From Diospyros lotus (taxonomy: Eukaryota > Streptophyta > Magnoliopsida > Ericales > Ebenaceae), in NCBI RefSeq assembly GCF_014633365.1, contig NC_068338.1:23260616-23324615 (forward strand): 64,000 bases of DNA, given 5' to 3'. The position numbers were made by a program, and so were the translations under genes. This document shows positions 1-10,900 of this stretch, piece by piece. Each line of letters starts with the position of its first letter. The first letter of the stretch is position 1. A model generated the notes under the pieces. The model saw only the letters and a list, made by a program, of their open reading frames with translations. It was not told the DNA's origin and did not search any database.

Positions 1-731
1 TTTTAATTTAATTTAGTTAAAAAACTGTTGGATTCACAAAGTAAATGTTATCCTTCTGAATTTAATTTAATTTAGTTACATCACAATGCTAACTATTTTT
101 TTTTTAATAAACTATGTCAATGGGTTCACATCACCTGACATTACGTCATACTGCTTCTAAGTTCATTAATTAAATTTTTTTTCCTTATCTTTTATTTCTC
201 TGTTGCATCAGGCGTTTGATATTTCACTCTGATACTGTCTTGATTCAAATTTAGAGATTGAAATTTTGGTTAACTTTTTATCTTGGTGTGTCATCACTAC
301 AGTCACAAAAGATATGAAGATAGTGGCAGGTTGTGAGGAGGATTGTAACAGTGGAGGTGGGAAGAGATCTGAAAATGGGTTAATTGCAGCTGTGCTGAAA
401 TGATTGCCATGAGGGAACAAAAACGAAACTAAATTTATTTTTTTATTAGAATATTGTACGTTCTGAAAAATAGTTGGTTAACTATGTTAAAATGATTGTT
501 ACGAGGGAACAAAGATGAAACTAAACTGAGTTTTTTTCATTGGAATATTGTATGTTCTGAAAAATAGTTGTTTAACTGTATTGAGATGATTGTCATGAGG
601 GAACAGAATGACATGTGAGTATAATGAAGTAAAATTTAGTGCCAACTTCCATGATTATAAGATACATAATGAAGACAAAGAGGAAGTAAACTCCACACAA
701 TGTGAACAACTACAACTAAAATTACCCCCAC
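1..731. repeat. AT-rich DNA with a ~92 bp tandem repeat
   Basis: No gene is visible here. A unit starting with ATGATTGYCATGAGGGAACA begins at 400, again at 492 and again at 586, so about 2.3 copies lie in tandem with a period of 92-94 bp. The shared part includes GTTCTGAAAAATAGTTG. A shorter direct repeat, AATTTAATTTAGTTA, occurs near 5 and near 64. The diverged copies point to an old tandem duplication. No terminal structure of a transposon was seen. Confidence 0.6.
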
Positions 732-1067
732 CTACAACTTTTCTTTCCTTTTCCCATGCACAGTTCCATTACCCTTTCGAATGGTTATGTTAAGAGATAT
801 CTCCACGTTGTCTTCATCACTTATCTGTGCACACATTTTCAACAGTCGGGCCAAATCTTCAGTGTCGGCCTTATTGCTTGATTTATTCGAGCCATGTCCA
901 CTTGATTCCCCTTCATCCCACTTAAAAAATTCACACTTCTTATCGCGAGAGAAGAACAACCTCTCTCGATTCGGTGACATCTTCTCCACCTCTATCCAAC
1001 TTACAAATCCTTGTCCACAGTCTGGGCAACGCCGTTTTTCGGGTAATCTAACCAGTGCCCCAACTGT
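732..1067 (-). pseudogene. GRF-type zinc finger protein, partial
   Basis: The minus-strand frame is open from 1067 to a stop at 732. It encodes a CPDCG pair, then SPNRERLFFSRDKKCEFFKWDE. This is the layout of the plant zf-GRF domain: C-x-C-G, then N-x-x-R-x-F-x-x, then a final C with FF-x-W. A charged, serine-rich tail of about 60 residues follows the finger. The only in-frame ATG (989) lies inside the finger, so a complete protein would need an upstream exon. A stop at 1068-1070 closes the frame and no upstream exon was recognised. Small GRF-finger proteins are common in plant genomes and often accompany mobile DNA. This is either a fragment of a gene with an unseen first exon or a remnant. 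The domain call is fairly firm; gene status is uncertain. Confidence 0.5.
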
Positions 1068-1339
1068 CTACAACTGTGGCATATTTTGTTGTTCTTTCTC
1101 ATAATTATGGTTCTCATTACAATTCTTGATGTCCAAAAAGATAAACAATATTTATTGACTCAAAGTAATCAAATCAGCAAACAATCTACTAATAGAAGAG
1201 GAGTCGATGTAAATAATCTACCCAACAAATTCACTTGTTTTCAATTAGAGTGTAATTTTCAGGCATTGGCAAGGGATTGATATAAATAAACAAAATACCA
1301 CCAAATTCACTTCCCTTACATTACCTTTACATTCACTGA

Positions 1340-1574
1340 AAACAAACCCCAACTTGGTTTATCATAATGTTCAACAAATATGCGCGTGCAAAATCTCTAA
1401 AACAAACCCCATTGATATCACTTTGTGTATCATACTATTTACAGGCTATTAATATAGTATCAAAACAAACCCCATTGCTTCTTAAACAAATAAATACAAA
1501 TAACATGTGAAGGGTCGTCGGAGAAATCAAACCCCATTGTTTACAGGATATCACTTCTCAAACAAACCCCATTG
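1340..1574. repeat. Cluster of AAACAAACCCCATTG motifs
   Basis: Five copies of a motif close to AAACAAACCCCATTG occur irregularly at about 1340, 1399, 1461, 1525 and 1561. A second motif, AACATGTGAAGGGTC, occurs at about 1502 and 1643. Spacing is not constant, so this looks like scrambled local duplication and not a clean satellite. The stretch from 1068 to 1339 holds nothing recognisable. Confidence 0.5.
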
Positions 1575-1828
1575 CTAAGCACCATAGTATCAAATCAAAA
1601 GCCAAACAAATGACATTGTAAACTAGTGAGAGCTATCAATATAACATGTGAAGGGTCTGAAAAATTAATCGACTAAGACAAATACAAATAAAATCAATCG
1701 GCTGAATCCTAAAAATTACAAATATATAATAACTAAAATTACAAATATATAATAAACAACTCACATCGGAGGACTAAGGATGACTAAAACGCTCTGAAGG
1801 TTCACCGGAGATGCTCACGTGCGTGTGA

Positions 1829-2160
1829 GGGAGAGAGAGAGAGAGAGAGCGACTTCCGGAATGAGCCTTTGGGTTGCTGAAGAGGGAACGAAGCTAGAGA
1901 TATCGACCATTAGAACGAGTTGAAGGCACTCTGGAGGCCCGATGGCATGTGAGAGAGAGAGAGACGTCGTTGCTGGTGAAAAATGTCGACAGTAGGAGGA
2001 GACGCACATCAGAAGTGGAGGGGATGCACGTCACGGTGGATAAAGAGATAGAAAGAAAAAAAGAGAGAGAAAGTGGACAGAGGGAGAATGAGGAAGAACT
2101 TGCAGCACAACCTTCAATGGAAAATTTGCAATATTATTGAAGGGTGAGGGGCAATTTTGT
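1829..2160. repeat. GA-rich low-complexity block
   Basis: The block contains (GA)n runs at about 1830-1849 and 1951-1962 and a purine-rich stretch at 2044-2100. Short open frames on both strands have low-complexity composition and no recognisable domain. No protein-coding signal is supported. Confidence 0.5.
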
Positions 2161-2219
2161 TAGAACAATTTGGCTTCGGTAAGCTCTCGATATGAGATAT
2201 TCGGGCAGTGCAAAATAAC

Positions 2220-2715
2220 TCCTTGAACACACACCCCCTATCCCCCTAAACACCCCAAACCACCCCCTCCTCAACACCCCAAACCCCCCATCCCAAACAC
2301 ACACACACACACATCTTCCCCTTCTAATTAAATCAAAACCACCCTCTACCACCCCTCTGAACAACCTTCCCCATGGATAAAATCAATATGTGAACTCCCC
2401 GCGAATAAAATCAATATGTTAACCCACCCCCACCCCGCAATCAGTCGGCCCCACCCTCAAATAAGAACAACTCCTCGCGAATAAAAATTAATATGTCAGT
2501 CGATCCCCACCCCCAAATCAGTTAGCCCCCACCCTCAAATCAGAATCCCTTTCTAATAAAATTGTGTTAGCCAGCCCCCCACCCCCAAATTATAACCCCT
2601 TCACCTTTCAATAACATTATATCAGTTGGCCCCTCGTCCCCAAATTAGAACCTCTCCCTCCCAATAAAATCATGTCAATCAGCCCTTCACCCCTAAATCA
2701 GAACTCTCGTTTTCC
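2220..2715. repeat. C-rich degenerate minisatellite and (CA)n run
   Basis: The plus strand is strongly C-rich, with a (CA)n run at about 2297-2313. From about 2376 a degenerate unit recurs, built from AATAAAATYAATATGTCAG, then a C-run and CAAATCAGAAC. Its core appears near 2376, 2404, 2480, 2554, 2609 and 2663, so the unit length drifts from 28 to 76 bp. This looks like an old minisatellite on its way to decay. Confidence 0.5.
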
Positions 2716-2959
2716 CCATCCCCAGTAGTATTTAAACCTCAACTTTCTCACGGAATTCCACTCCATTTAAACACTACATCCCTTGAGGATTTCTCACTTC
2801 CTCTTTTGAAGATTTCTTACTTTATTATTTTTATTAATTTTGGTAATTTATTTTTCATCTCTTTCTACCTTAATATATTTCATTATGTCACCAGTTTTGG
2901 TATATTATTTATATTTTTTATTTTTGTTTTCGCTCTTCTTTTTGCTTAAATGACACTTA

Positions 2960-3244
2960 GGGTGTGTTTGATAGGGGGTGGAAAATGAGAGTGGAATTCA
3001 TTTTCCACCCAAATTCCAAAAAATTCTATCAAATAGCTTTTTTTTTTTGTTCCATAGAATTCGAATTTCATTTTAATTCAAAAAGTGAAGATTTTTCTTG
3101 AAATCAAGGAATTCCGTAGAATTCGAATTCCATTTTAATTCAAAAAGTGAAGATTTTTCTTGAAAGCAAGGAATTGGAATTCCTAGGGAGTGGGGTGAGA
3201 ATTGAAATTCCATCATACTTTTCACCCTCCAATCAAACGCACCC
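2960..3244. mobile_element. Tourist-like (PIF/Harbinger) MITE
   Basis: The left end is GGGTGTGTTTGAT and the right end is ATCAAACGCACCC, which are inverted repeats matching at 12 of 13 positions. The flanks are TTA on both sides (2957-2959 and 3245-3247), the 3 bp target duplication typical of PIF/Harbinger elements. The 285 bp body has no coding capacity. It contains an internal direct duplication with a 62 bp period (units starting at 3057 and 3119). The family assignment rests on the ends and the TTA duplication only. Confidence 0.75.
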
Positions 3245-3551
3245 TTATTTACATTTAATTTTCATCAATTCTGGAGTGTTAATTTTCACCAGCTTAGAAA
3301 ACCATTAATTAACTAACACATAATAAAAAGTTTTTATAAATTTTACCTTCTTCATTTTGCCTAATAAGCATTATCATTTACTGATAATATTAAAACCATA
3401 CTTTGTGGTTAATTTATTAATATGCCTTGTGTTGTCCTAATATGTTGTTTCTAATTGGAGCATAACTTTTTTTATAGGGATGGAATTGTAAAGTTCTGAT
3501 AATGTGTATCTTTCTCAAGTTTTCATTGGTTGAATTTCGAAAATTGGCCAG

Positions 3552-5646
3552 GTATTTGAATCACATGAGGAGGCGTACACTTTTTACAATGCATATGCAT
3601 GAGAAACGAGTTTTAACACTCGAATCGCAAACAACAAAAAGAATAAGAAAACAAGTAAAACCATATGGAAGTTATTTGTTTGTTCTAAGGATGGAAAACA
3701 GACGAGACCTATTAGATGGGTCGTAAAAATGCTGTGTCATGGGTTGTCGAAAGAAATCGTGGACATACATGAGTTGGGTGCAATGCTAGATTGTCGGTGG
3801 CGAAGCAACAAACTGGCAATAGTTGGGTGGTTAGACAATTTGTGGAGGAACATTACCATGGTTTAACTACTCCTAACAGAGTACATTTGTTAAAATCACA
3901 CCGAAATGTCTCAGCCATAAAAAAAGGCACTTACTCAACAATTTTTGAAAGCCAATATACAAACATGTTAATAATTGTGACTCATGGAGATATAGTCGGG
4001 CGGTCCATCATCAATGGGTTGTACTGAGAAAGATATCAGGAACCATGAAAGGGATTTACGTCAACAACAAATGGGTCATGATGCTGAAACACTAATTGAG
4101 CATTTCACATTTGAGAGAAAAGAATCTAAACTTTTTCTTTGATTACGATACGGACTCGGACAATAGGATGTTTCGTTGTTTTTAGGTTGATTCTGAGTCA
4201 AGAAGATCATATGCCTTCTTTGGCGATGTCGTGGTATTCGATACAACCTACAACACCAACAAGTACTCGATGATTTTTTTCCTATTTGTTGGTATAAACC
4301 ACCATGGCCAGACCATTATCTTTGGTTGCAGATTACTGAGTAATGAGATGACCGAATCATTTTTTTGGTTCTTCTCGAAATTGCTAAAAGCCATGACATA
4401 CCAAGTGACCCCTACTATTATAATCACTGATCAAAATGTTGTAATTTTAAAGGCTATCTCGATGGTGTTACCATTCACTCTGCACCAATTTTTCCTGTGG
4501 CATATTTTGAACAAGTTTTAGAAAAAAAATCAATACCATGCTGTATAAGGAGCAGTATCACAGGCTGGTAAATATCATTAAACAGTCTGAATCGCCCGAG
4601 GAGTTTGAACAACGATGGACTAAGATAATGGAGACCACTAATTTGGGCAGTAATGAATGGTTGATCAATATGTACGAAATATATAATCGATAAGTACTCG
4701 CGTATGTCAAATACGTATTCAGTGTAGCAATGTCTAGCAGCTAAAGGGTTGAGAGCAGCCACTCATTTTTGAAGAGATATGTCAACATAAATAACTCATT
4801 GATAGACTTCATCACATGTTTCAATAGGGTGTTAGCTCATCAACGCCATGAGGAATTAGTTGCCAACCATATTGATCTTAATGAACACCGAGACTGACCT
4901 TAGTTGTTATGATGGAACAACAGATTGTGTAGATATACATGAAGTATAATTTGTGTTGTTTTAGAAGGAAGTTGAGCAAAGTAACTTCTACATTTGTTCA
5001 AAGAGATCAAACTCGGCAAATGTTAAAATGTACATCGTTGAGCGTTTTGAGCAAGGGAAGAATCTTGATATGCATCGAGAGTTGACTTATTACCCAAAGT
5101 ATGATTTCATATCATGCAGTTGTCAAATATTTCAGTTCGATGGTTATCCATGCCGACACATGCTATGTTATTGGAAGAAAAACAAATGTTGTTGTTACTA
5201 GAGAAATATATTTTAAAGAAATGGACAAAGAATGAAAAGGTTGGACTCGTACACGAACCTTTGGCTGATTTATTAGTCGATGAGGGTTCTAGTCAGTCAT
5301 TAATGGCTAGGCATGGGTTACTATCACACAAGACTTCATTGTTGGTCAATGATGTGTCTTTAACAGATGCTTGCAACACTTTTTTACTGGATGAATTCAA
5401 ACGTTTACACATTAGGTTTAAAAATATTAACAACAACGAAAACATCGAAATGAGCAAGAATAAGAGCAAAAGTCACGAAAAGACCCAAGCAGTATGTGAT
5501 TTGAGTGTCGTTAGAACGAAAGGATGTGGGAAGCAATTAAAGTCATTAAAAGAAAAGGTAATGACGTCTTAATTTAGTAGAACATGCTGCATATGTAATG
5601 TTAGTAGCCATGACAAAAGGACATGCTCGTCGTTGCGTGATAGATA
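3552..5646 (+). pseudogene. FAR1/FRS-like (MULE-derived) gene, decayed
   Basis: Pieces of one long protein appear in order across several frames. A FAR1 DNA-binding region with EEAYTFYNAYA, followed by a stop at 3600-3602, continues to FVCSKDGKQTRP and then LLKSHRNVSA (about 3895). A MULE transposase core at about 4234-4510 has FDTTYNTNKYSM, VGINHHGQ, an ITDQN motif and a WHI motif. Near 5110-5170 a SWIM zinc finger has the pattern CSC then PCRHM, and a last CxxC-x4-HDxRxC knuckle lies at about 5590-5635. The order matches FAR1-RELATED SEQUENCE proteins and their Mutator-like transposase ancestors. Frameshifts and stops (near 3600, 4020, 4186, 4519 and 4690) show it is dead. No flanking inverted repeats were found, so it could be a dead transposon or a dead FRS host gene. 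Confidence 0.75.
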
Positions 5647-6430
5647 ATGTATTTTTAAATTATTTATTTGAACTGAGTTAACTTATTTTACAAATTGTAT
5701 TACGCGTTTCATATTATCATTTTTTTCAATCTTTTCATATCGGATGGGTTGGATGACCCATATATATCATCCCTAGTATTCTTTTGATGGAATGCAAAAT
5801 GATGAGTTCACGAGTATTGCCGGTAATAACTATGATCTTTCCCATATATATGAATTTCAATAATGATTTCTCATGATGGTTCACTTGTTTTAAGTCGATA
5901 TCTGTGTTCGTGTTGGACAATATAAACAATGCTCGACACAGGTAATAGATTAAATTTGGCTTTTATAAAATATTCTTAAGTTGTAATTTATTTATAATAT
6001 TATTTAATAAATAAAAATATGATATTAAAATATATTATAATAATATTTTAAAAAGTTATTAAATTATTTATCTATGCGGATAATTTTATTTGTGTGGGGG
6101 GGGGGGTGGGGGGTGGTTGAACGCGGGCCGGAGATCAAACCTGAGTATTGTTAATAAAATGCCAGACGACTTTAAACCCCGAATTCAATTCAATCCACGG
6201 AAGAGCGGCGATGAAAATGCAAAACCAGCGGCGTTACGTGGCGGTGGCGGTGTCAAAGATATTTACGTTTGTTGTTGTTGTTGTATGAAGCATCGACACC
6301 GGCGGCGACGATAACGACCAATTGGATCCCTATTATTCAACGCGCTTCCTTCATGAACGCGCCTTTCCTACGCGTTGGGTTTCGATTCGCGTTCCCTTAT
6401 CCTAATCACTTTGTGCTCTTCTCTTTCTTC
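5647..6430. other. Intergenic, AT-rich then GC-rich
   Basis: 5650-6090 is AT-rich with no gene. A G-run at about 6095-6118 marks the change to GC-richer DNA that forms the upstream region of the cystatin gene. A (GTT)n run lies near 6268-6283. No open frame here has a recognisable domain. Confidence 0.4.
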
Positions 6431-6530
6431 CTATAAATTGTGAACGCTCTTCACTTTCCTTTGCATCTTGTGCTTTGCTTCACCAAAGTAATTCATAGAG
6501 AGAGAAAGAGAGAGAGAGAGAGGGTAGCGA
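6431..6530 (+). promoter_or_regulatory. Cystatin TATA box and 5' leader
   Basis: CTATAAATTG at 6431-6440 is a good TATA box, about 95 bp upstream of the ATG at 6531. That would put transcription start near 6465. The leader carries a (GA)n run at about 6498-6521, just before the ATG. CT/GA tracts of this kind are common in plant 5' leaders; any regulatory role is inference. Confidence 0.55.
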
Positions 6531-7522
6531 ATGGCGAAGCTTGGAGGAATTAAGGAAGTGGGGGGCAGCGCCAACAGCGTAGAGATCGACAGCCTCGCGC
6601 GCTTCGCTGTCGATGAACACAACAAGAAAGAGGTAGGCGCCAACTGTCTGTTTCGAAACTTCTAGGAAATTTTGGCTGGCTTGAAAATGTTTGTTTGTCT
6701 TTACATCTTCACCCCGACGTACTGCTATTACTGTTATTGTTGTATTAAATTTAGGATCTGAAGGATTTCGGAGTAATCAAATGAGCGGTGATCCTTTTCG
6801 TCGCTTAGTTTTGCGCTTTTAGATCTTTTCAATCATTAATCGCTGAAAATTGGTACATGATTTACAACTTATGGATTTCTGATTCAAGTTTGTTGTTGGA
6901 CGAAATGGAATTCTTAGTCGATTTGATAGGCAAATTCACAACGGGGTACATAACAAGAACTAGGGTTGTGCTCCTCAACTACACGCTCAAGGAATCCAGA
7001 GAAGAAAAATATAATTGTTTATGGGAAAACAAACAATTCAGTTCCATATCTTTCTACATGATATTCGTATGTTCTTCCCATGATGAATTTGAAATTAATT
7101 ATTCAAGCTAACAGAGGTTGAAGTAAATGCTTTGTTTTTTTTTTTTTTTTTGAAAGTTCTCACTTTATGTAATCAATCTACTTGCACTCACTGTTGATTG
7201 CAATTTTATCTTTTAAGCATGTACAGGTGTATTTCTTTCTTCGTGATCATTATCAAAATTTTCAACTATATGGTTCATTGATGGAGTTTTCTTTGCCTTA
7301 TTTTCATTTTATGTGCAGAATGCGCTTCTCGAGTTTGGAAAAGTTGTGAATACGAAAGAGCAGGTTGTTGCTGGAACAATGTATTATATAACACTGGAGG
7401 CGAAAGATGGTACTCAGAAGAAAGTTTATGAGGCAAAGGTTTGGGTGAAGCCATGGATGAACTTCAAGGAGCTGCAAGAATTCAAGCTCATTGGTGATGC
7501 TCCTGCCGAGCCTTGTGCTTAG
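6531..7522 (+). CDS. Phytocystatin (cysteine protease inhibitor)
   Basis: The protein inhibits papain-like cysteine proteases by plugging their active-site cleft. Two exons, 6531-6632 and 7319-7522, joined across a 686 bp GT-AG intron, give 101 residues, the usual size of a one-domain plant cystatin. All family marks are present: Gly-Gly near the N-terminus (residues 5-6), the plant-specific [10 protein letters not shown] helix motif (22-31), the QVVAG loop (49-53) and a Pro-Trp pair (79-80). The intron falls a few residues after LARFAV, a common position in plant cystatins. There is no signal peptide, so cytosolic action is likely. The N-terminal ATG is the first after the TATA box and leader. 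There is no C-terminal extension, so legumain inhibition is not expected. The gene looks intact and functional. Confidence 0.95.
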
Positions 7523-7548
7523 CTAGGTAATTACTGTAAGCAACACCA

Positions 7549-7915
7549 ATGGCTTTCTGTGGTTTAACTATGATTATTAAAGTTATATGTGATATGTATG
7601 GTATTTATTAATCTACATTTACATTCCCCTGAATGTAGATGCTAGAAGTACACCCGTGTAAATTTCAACTTCATCATGGCTTTCTTTGGTTAACCATGAT
7701 TATTAATGTTATGTGTGATGGGTATGATATTAATTAATCTACATTTAGATTCTCCTGAATGTAAATGCTAGAAGTACACCCGTGTAAATTTCAACTTCAT
7801 CATGGCTTTCTGTGGTTAACCATGATTATTAATATTATGTGTGATAGGTCTCCATTTAGTTTCCCCTGAATGTAGATGCTAGAGTACACCCATGTGAATT
7901 TCAACTTCATCATGA
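7549..7915 (+). repeat. Three tandem copies of a ~126 bp unit after the cystatin
   Basis: Units start with ATGGCTTTCTGTGGTT at 7549, 7676 and 7802, spaced 127 and 126 bp apart. All contain CTGAATGTARATGCTAGA and AATTTCAACTTCATCATG. The third unit is shortened. The array starts about 27 bp after the stop codon, so it probably lies in the 3' UTR or just beyond it and could add repeated processing sites. Copies are about 90% alike by eye. Confidence 0.85.
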
Positions 7916-10900
7916 TGAAGTCAGATTGCTCAATTATTATTTTAAGTTTCAATGTATTATTTTGGTTCAAGAGCGTAAGCTTTTATATTTAAGGTAATCT
8001 GGAAATGAGAATTGAGGGATGCGACAAAAACTGGGAAATTCATTTTGTGACAAGTTGAATGAGGACCAAATCGAATGATAAGAAAAAATAAATAAATAAA
8101 TAAATCACTTGTAAAACTGTTTGCAGTTAAGAGTACTTACACAGAATGACATGTTTGCTGTTTTCTGCTATTTTGTCAAAATTGTCTGAAGACGTACGAT
8201 CCAAAAGCAATGGAAGCATGAAATTACGCAGTTTTTGTTGTGCTGCATTACTACTGACTGGGATACTAATATCAGATATATATTAATTATGCAACTCTTA
8301 GTCCGAGATACTTTTTAGTATATTTAGTGCAAACTCATCCAAACGGCCTTTAAAAATTTTAATACATAATGTGCAACCTTGCATGTCACGTGTTCCGCAT
8401 ATCAAAAGCATTTTAAACAGATGTGGGTTGCTAACACGAACTTAATACGTGCAACTGTCAACTTGGGTGGTATCTGTGGCCGCCACTCATGTAGCTGAGA
8501 TGCAGTTTCCAAGTTTCAATTATCAGTTTGTATGCTATTATACACGGCACAGCACAGCCAGCAACAGAGTGGAATGAAAAAGTTGATCTATTTAAACGAC
8601 TTCAAGTAGTTGGGAAAAAAGATGCCCACTTTCAATTCGGCCATTCATTAAGTAGAGGTCGTTTCCAGGTTTCAAATCCCAGTTGATGCACTATTATACA
8701 TATCATGGCTTAATTGAAATCATAACCATGATTGATTTAATCAACTTTCAACACAACAATATATCAAGCCTTAATCCCCAATGTGGGGTACATGAATTAT
8801 AACAAACTAATCAATTCTAACGAGTTTGTAAGATTTGTGCAGTTCATATCTTGCCTAAGAATCTCATGCTGTGTTTTTCTTGGTTTTCCTCAATTTCTTT
8901 TGCCTTCAATTTCTTTTGCTAAAGACTTGTTTTATTTTATCCACTCTTCACACAAGAGCCCCAATGTCTTCATCTCATATGGTCTAACCATCTTAATTAT
9001 CTCACATATCTTTTCTTTTATACGAGCCATTGTGATTTTATTATATATGATCCTCTTTTTCAATTTAACTTTTGTTATATGGCCATACATTTATTGTAAC
9101 ATTCTCATATCTATTGCATTTAGATTTTACACATGGTAGTGCTTTATTGCTCAACATTCTGTGCCATATAACAAAAGTTAGTTGTCCAAGTATCTTATAA
9201 AATTTTTATTTTAGCTTCTCAATGGTATATAAAAGTGTTGGTGAAGTTCTGAGTCCAACAATAATCATTGAGGGGTTTTAGGTGTCTATAACTATCCCTC
9301 ATATTTGCAACTTAAAAAAAAAAAAAAAAAAAATCATTTGAGGGGTTTTAGGAAGTGTATTGACTATTTTTGTGGAATTTCCCTTCATATGCTAGAAGAT
9401 ATATTAATGTAGTAGTAATGTATTCTATTTTAACATTGTGGTAGTCTAGTAATATTTCTATTATGTATGATGCCAGCATGTTACAACAATTTACAATATA
9501 CACAAATTTAGTACTAAAAACCTACATGACATTAATGTTACCTCATTTTGTCAATATATATTGTTTCATTGATATATGCAAAGGGATAAGGTGATCGGTT
9601 CTCCCCTTTATCCCTCGCAGTTATGTACCACCACCCTAAGTTCCCTTTTTGCTATTTCACCCTGACAAAATAAATTCCTGTTTGGACTAATTGTTCGATG
9701 GACTAAACGGTGCAGTCTGATCTCCCTTCTAATTCAATGACTAGCCTACACTTTGACGAACAAACACAGCTGTAGCACTCTGATGACACTTCCAAAATAA
9801 CTTTTATTGGCCAATAGCAAAGCATAGATAAAAAAGCCCAACATATTTATTTGTACTATATGCATGTAGTTCCTTCAGGTTCCTTTCCTCTTTCTCAAAT
9901 GATAATTTCGTCGCCATATGTGGCTTACATATATCTGTTCACCAGCAATGTCATCAGTCTAATCCCTGGATACGTGTCCAACCAACTATTTTGTTCTACT
10001 AGTTTTGCTTCTGCATCATTGCTATTTAGTTCTAGAAATTCTTATAGTTATTTGGCAACGTCAGATTAGCGGAAAGTGTGTTCCATTATTAGGTCTATAT
10101 TACATGACTGGTGAAATGGGCTGGAGTCATCCAATAAAGGACTGTGCTCTTGTCAATGATTGAATTTCAATTGTTTAAGTCATACAATTCATGACAGTCC
10201 ATGGCTAGTGAATGGCATGTGCAAGTGCAATGTACATGCTTCTGTAAGTAGAAGCAACATAATTGTTATAATTGCAATATGACCAACTGAAACATAATTA
10301 TTGTCAATGATCAAATAATAAATTATGGAGTTGTTAAGCGAGTCTGTCATTTGAATTCTTATACATGTCCCTGGTTGAAGCTATAACTTAAGGTGCGGTC
10401 TAAGCCTCTCCCTAGAAAATAATGGTAAAATCACATTTGACTTGCACAAACCTTGTTGCAGTTTTTACAAACACCTCTCAGATCCGCATGAGTCTGGAAG
10501 CCATGCATTGGCAGCTAAGTTGCACCCTTGTTTGCGAATGTAATTAGGGTACTACATTGTCTATGGTTCCTAACATTTTTGAGACCTGTATTATTTTTGT
10601 TGTTCGTCCTCTGCGGCTGAGTAGTGGTTGCCACTGCCACTGCTAGACTCCCACAGTTGAACTCGCAGCTACTTCTGTGATGGGAGTGATTATTTAGAAT
10701 TAGTCCAATTCAGTATTCCAGTGAGCTAAAATTCATGTATCTGACCTTACATACTGCTCCCGATCTTGGCATGCTCTGTTTTACACACTGCTAACGAAGT
10801 AGGCTGTGTTATTTAATGTAGTTTCAGTTAACATACAGACTGATGATGCCATTCAAACTCAGGTAGGTGATTACAACCACCCAACCCTTCGGATCGGATG

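Noticed and set aside
1815..2140. Small peptides encoded on both strands around the GA runs
   Set aside because: Purine-rich low complexity produces open frames in either direction; no start context or domain.
8783..9139. 118-codon hydrophobic open frame on the plus strand
   Set aside because: It starts at a non-ATG codon, has AT-driven hydrophobic composition and no domain, and no splice or promoter context supports it.
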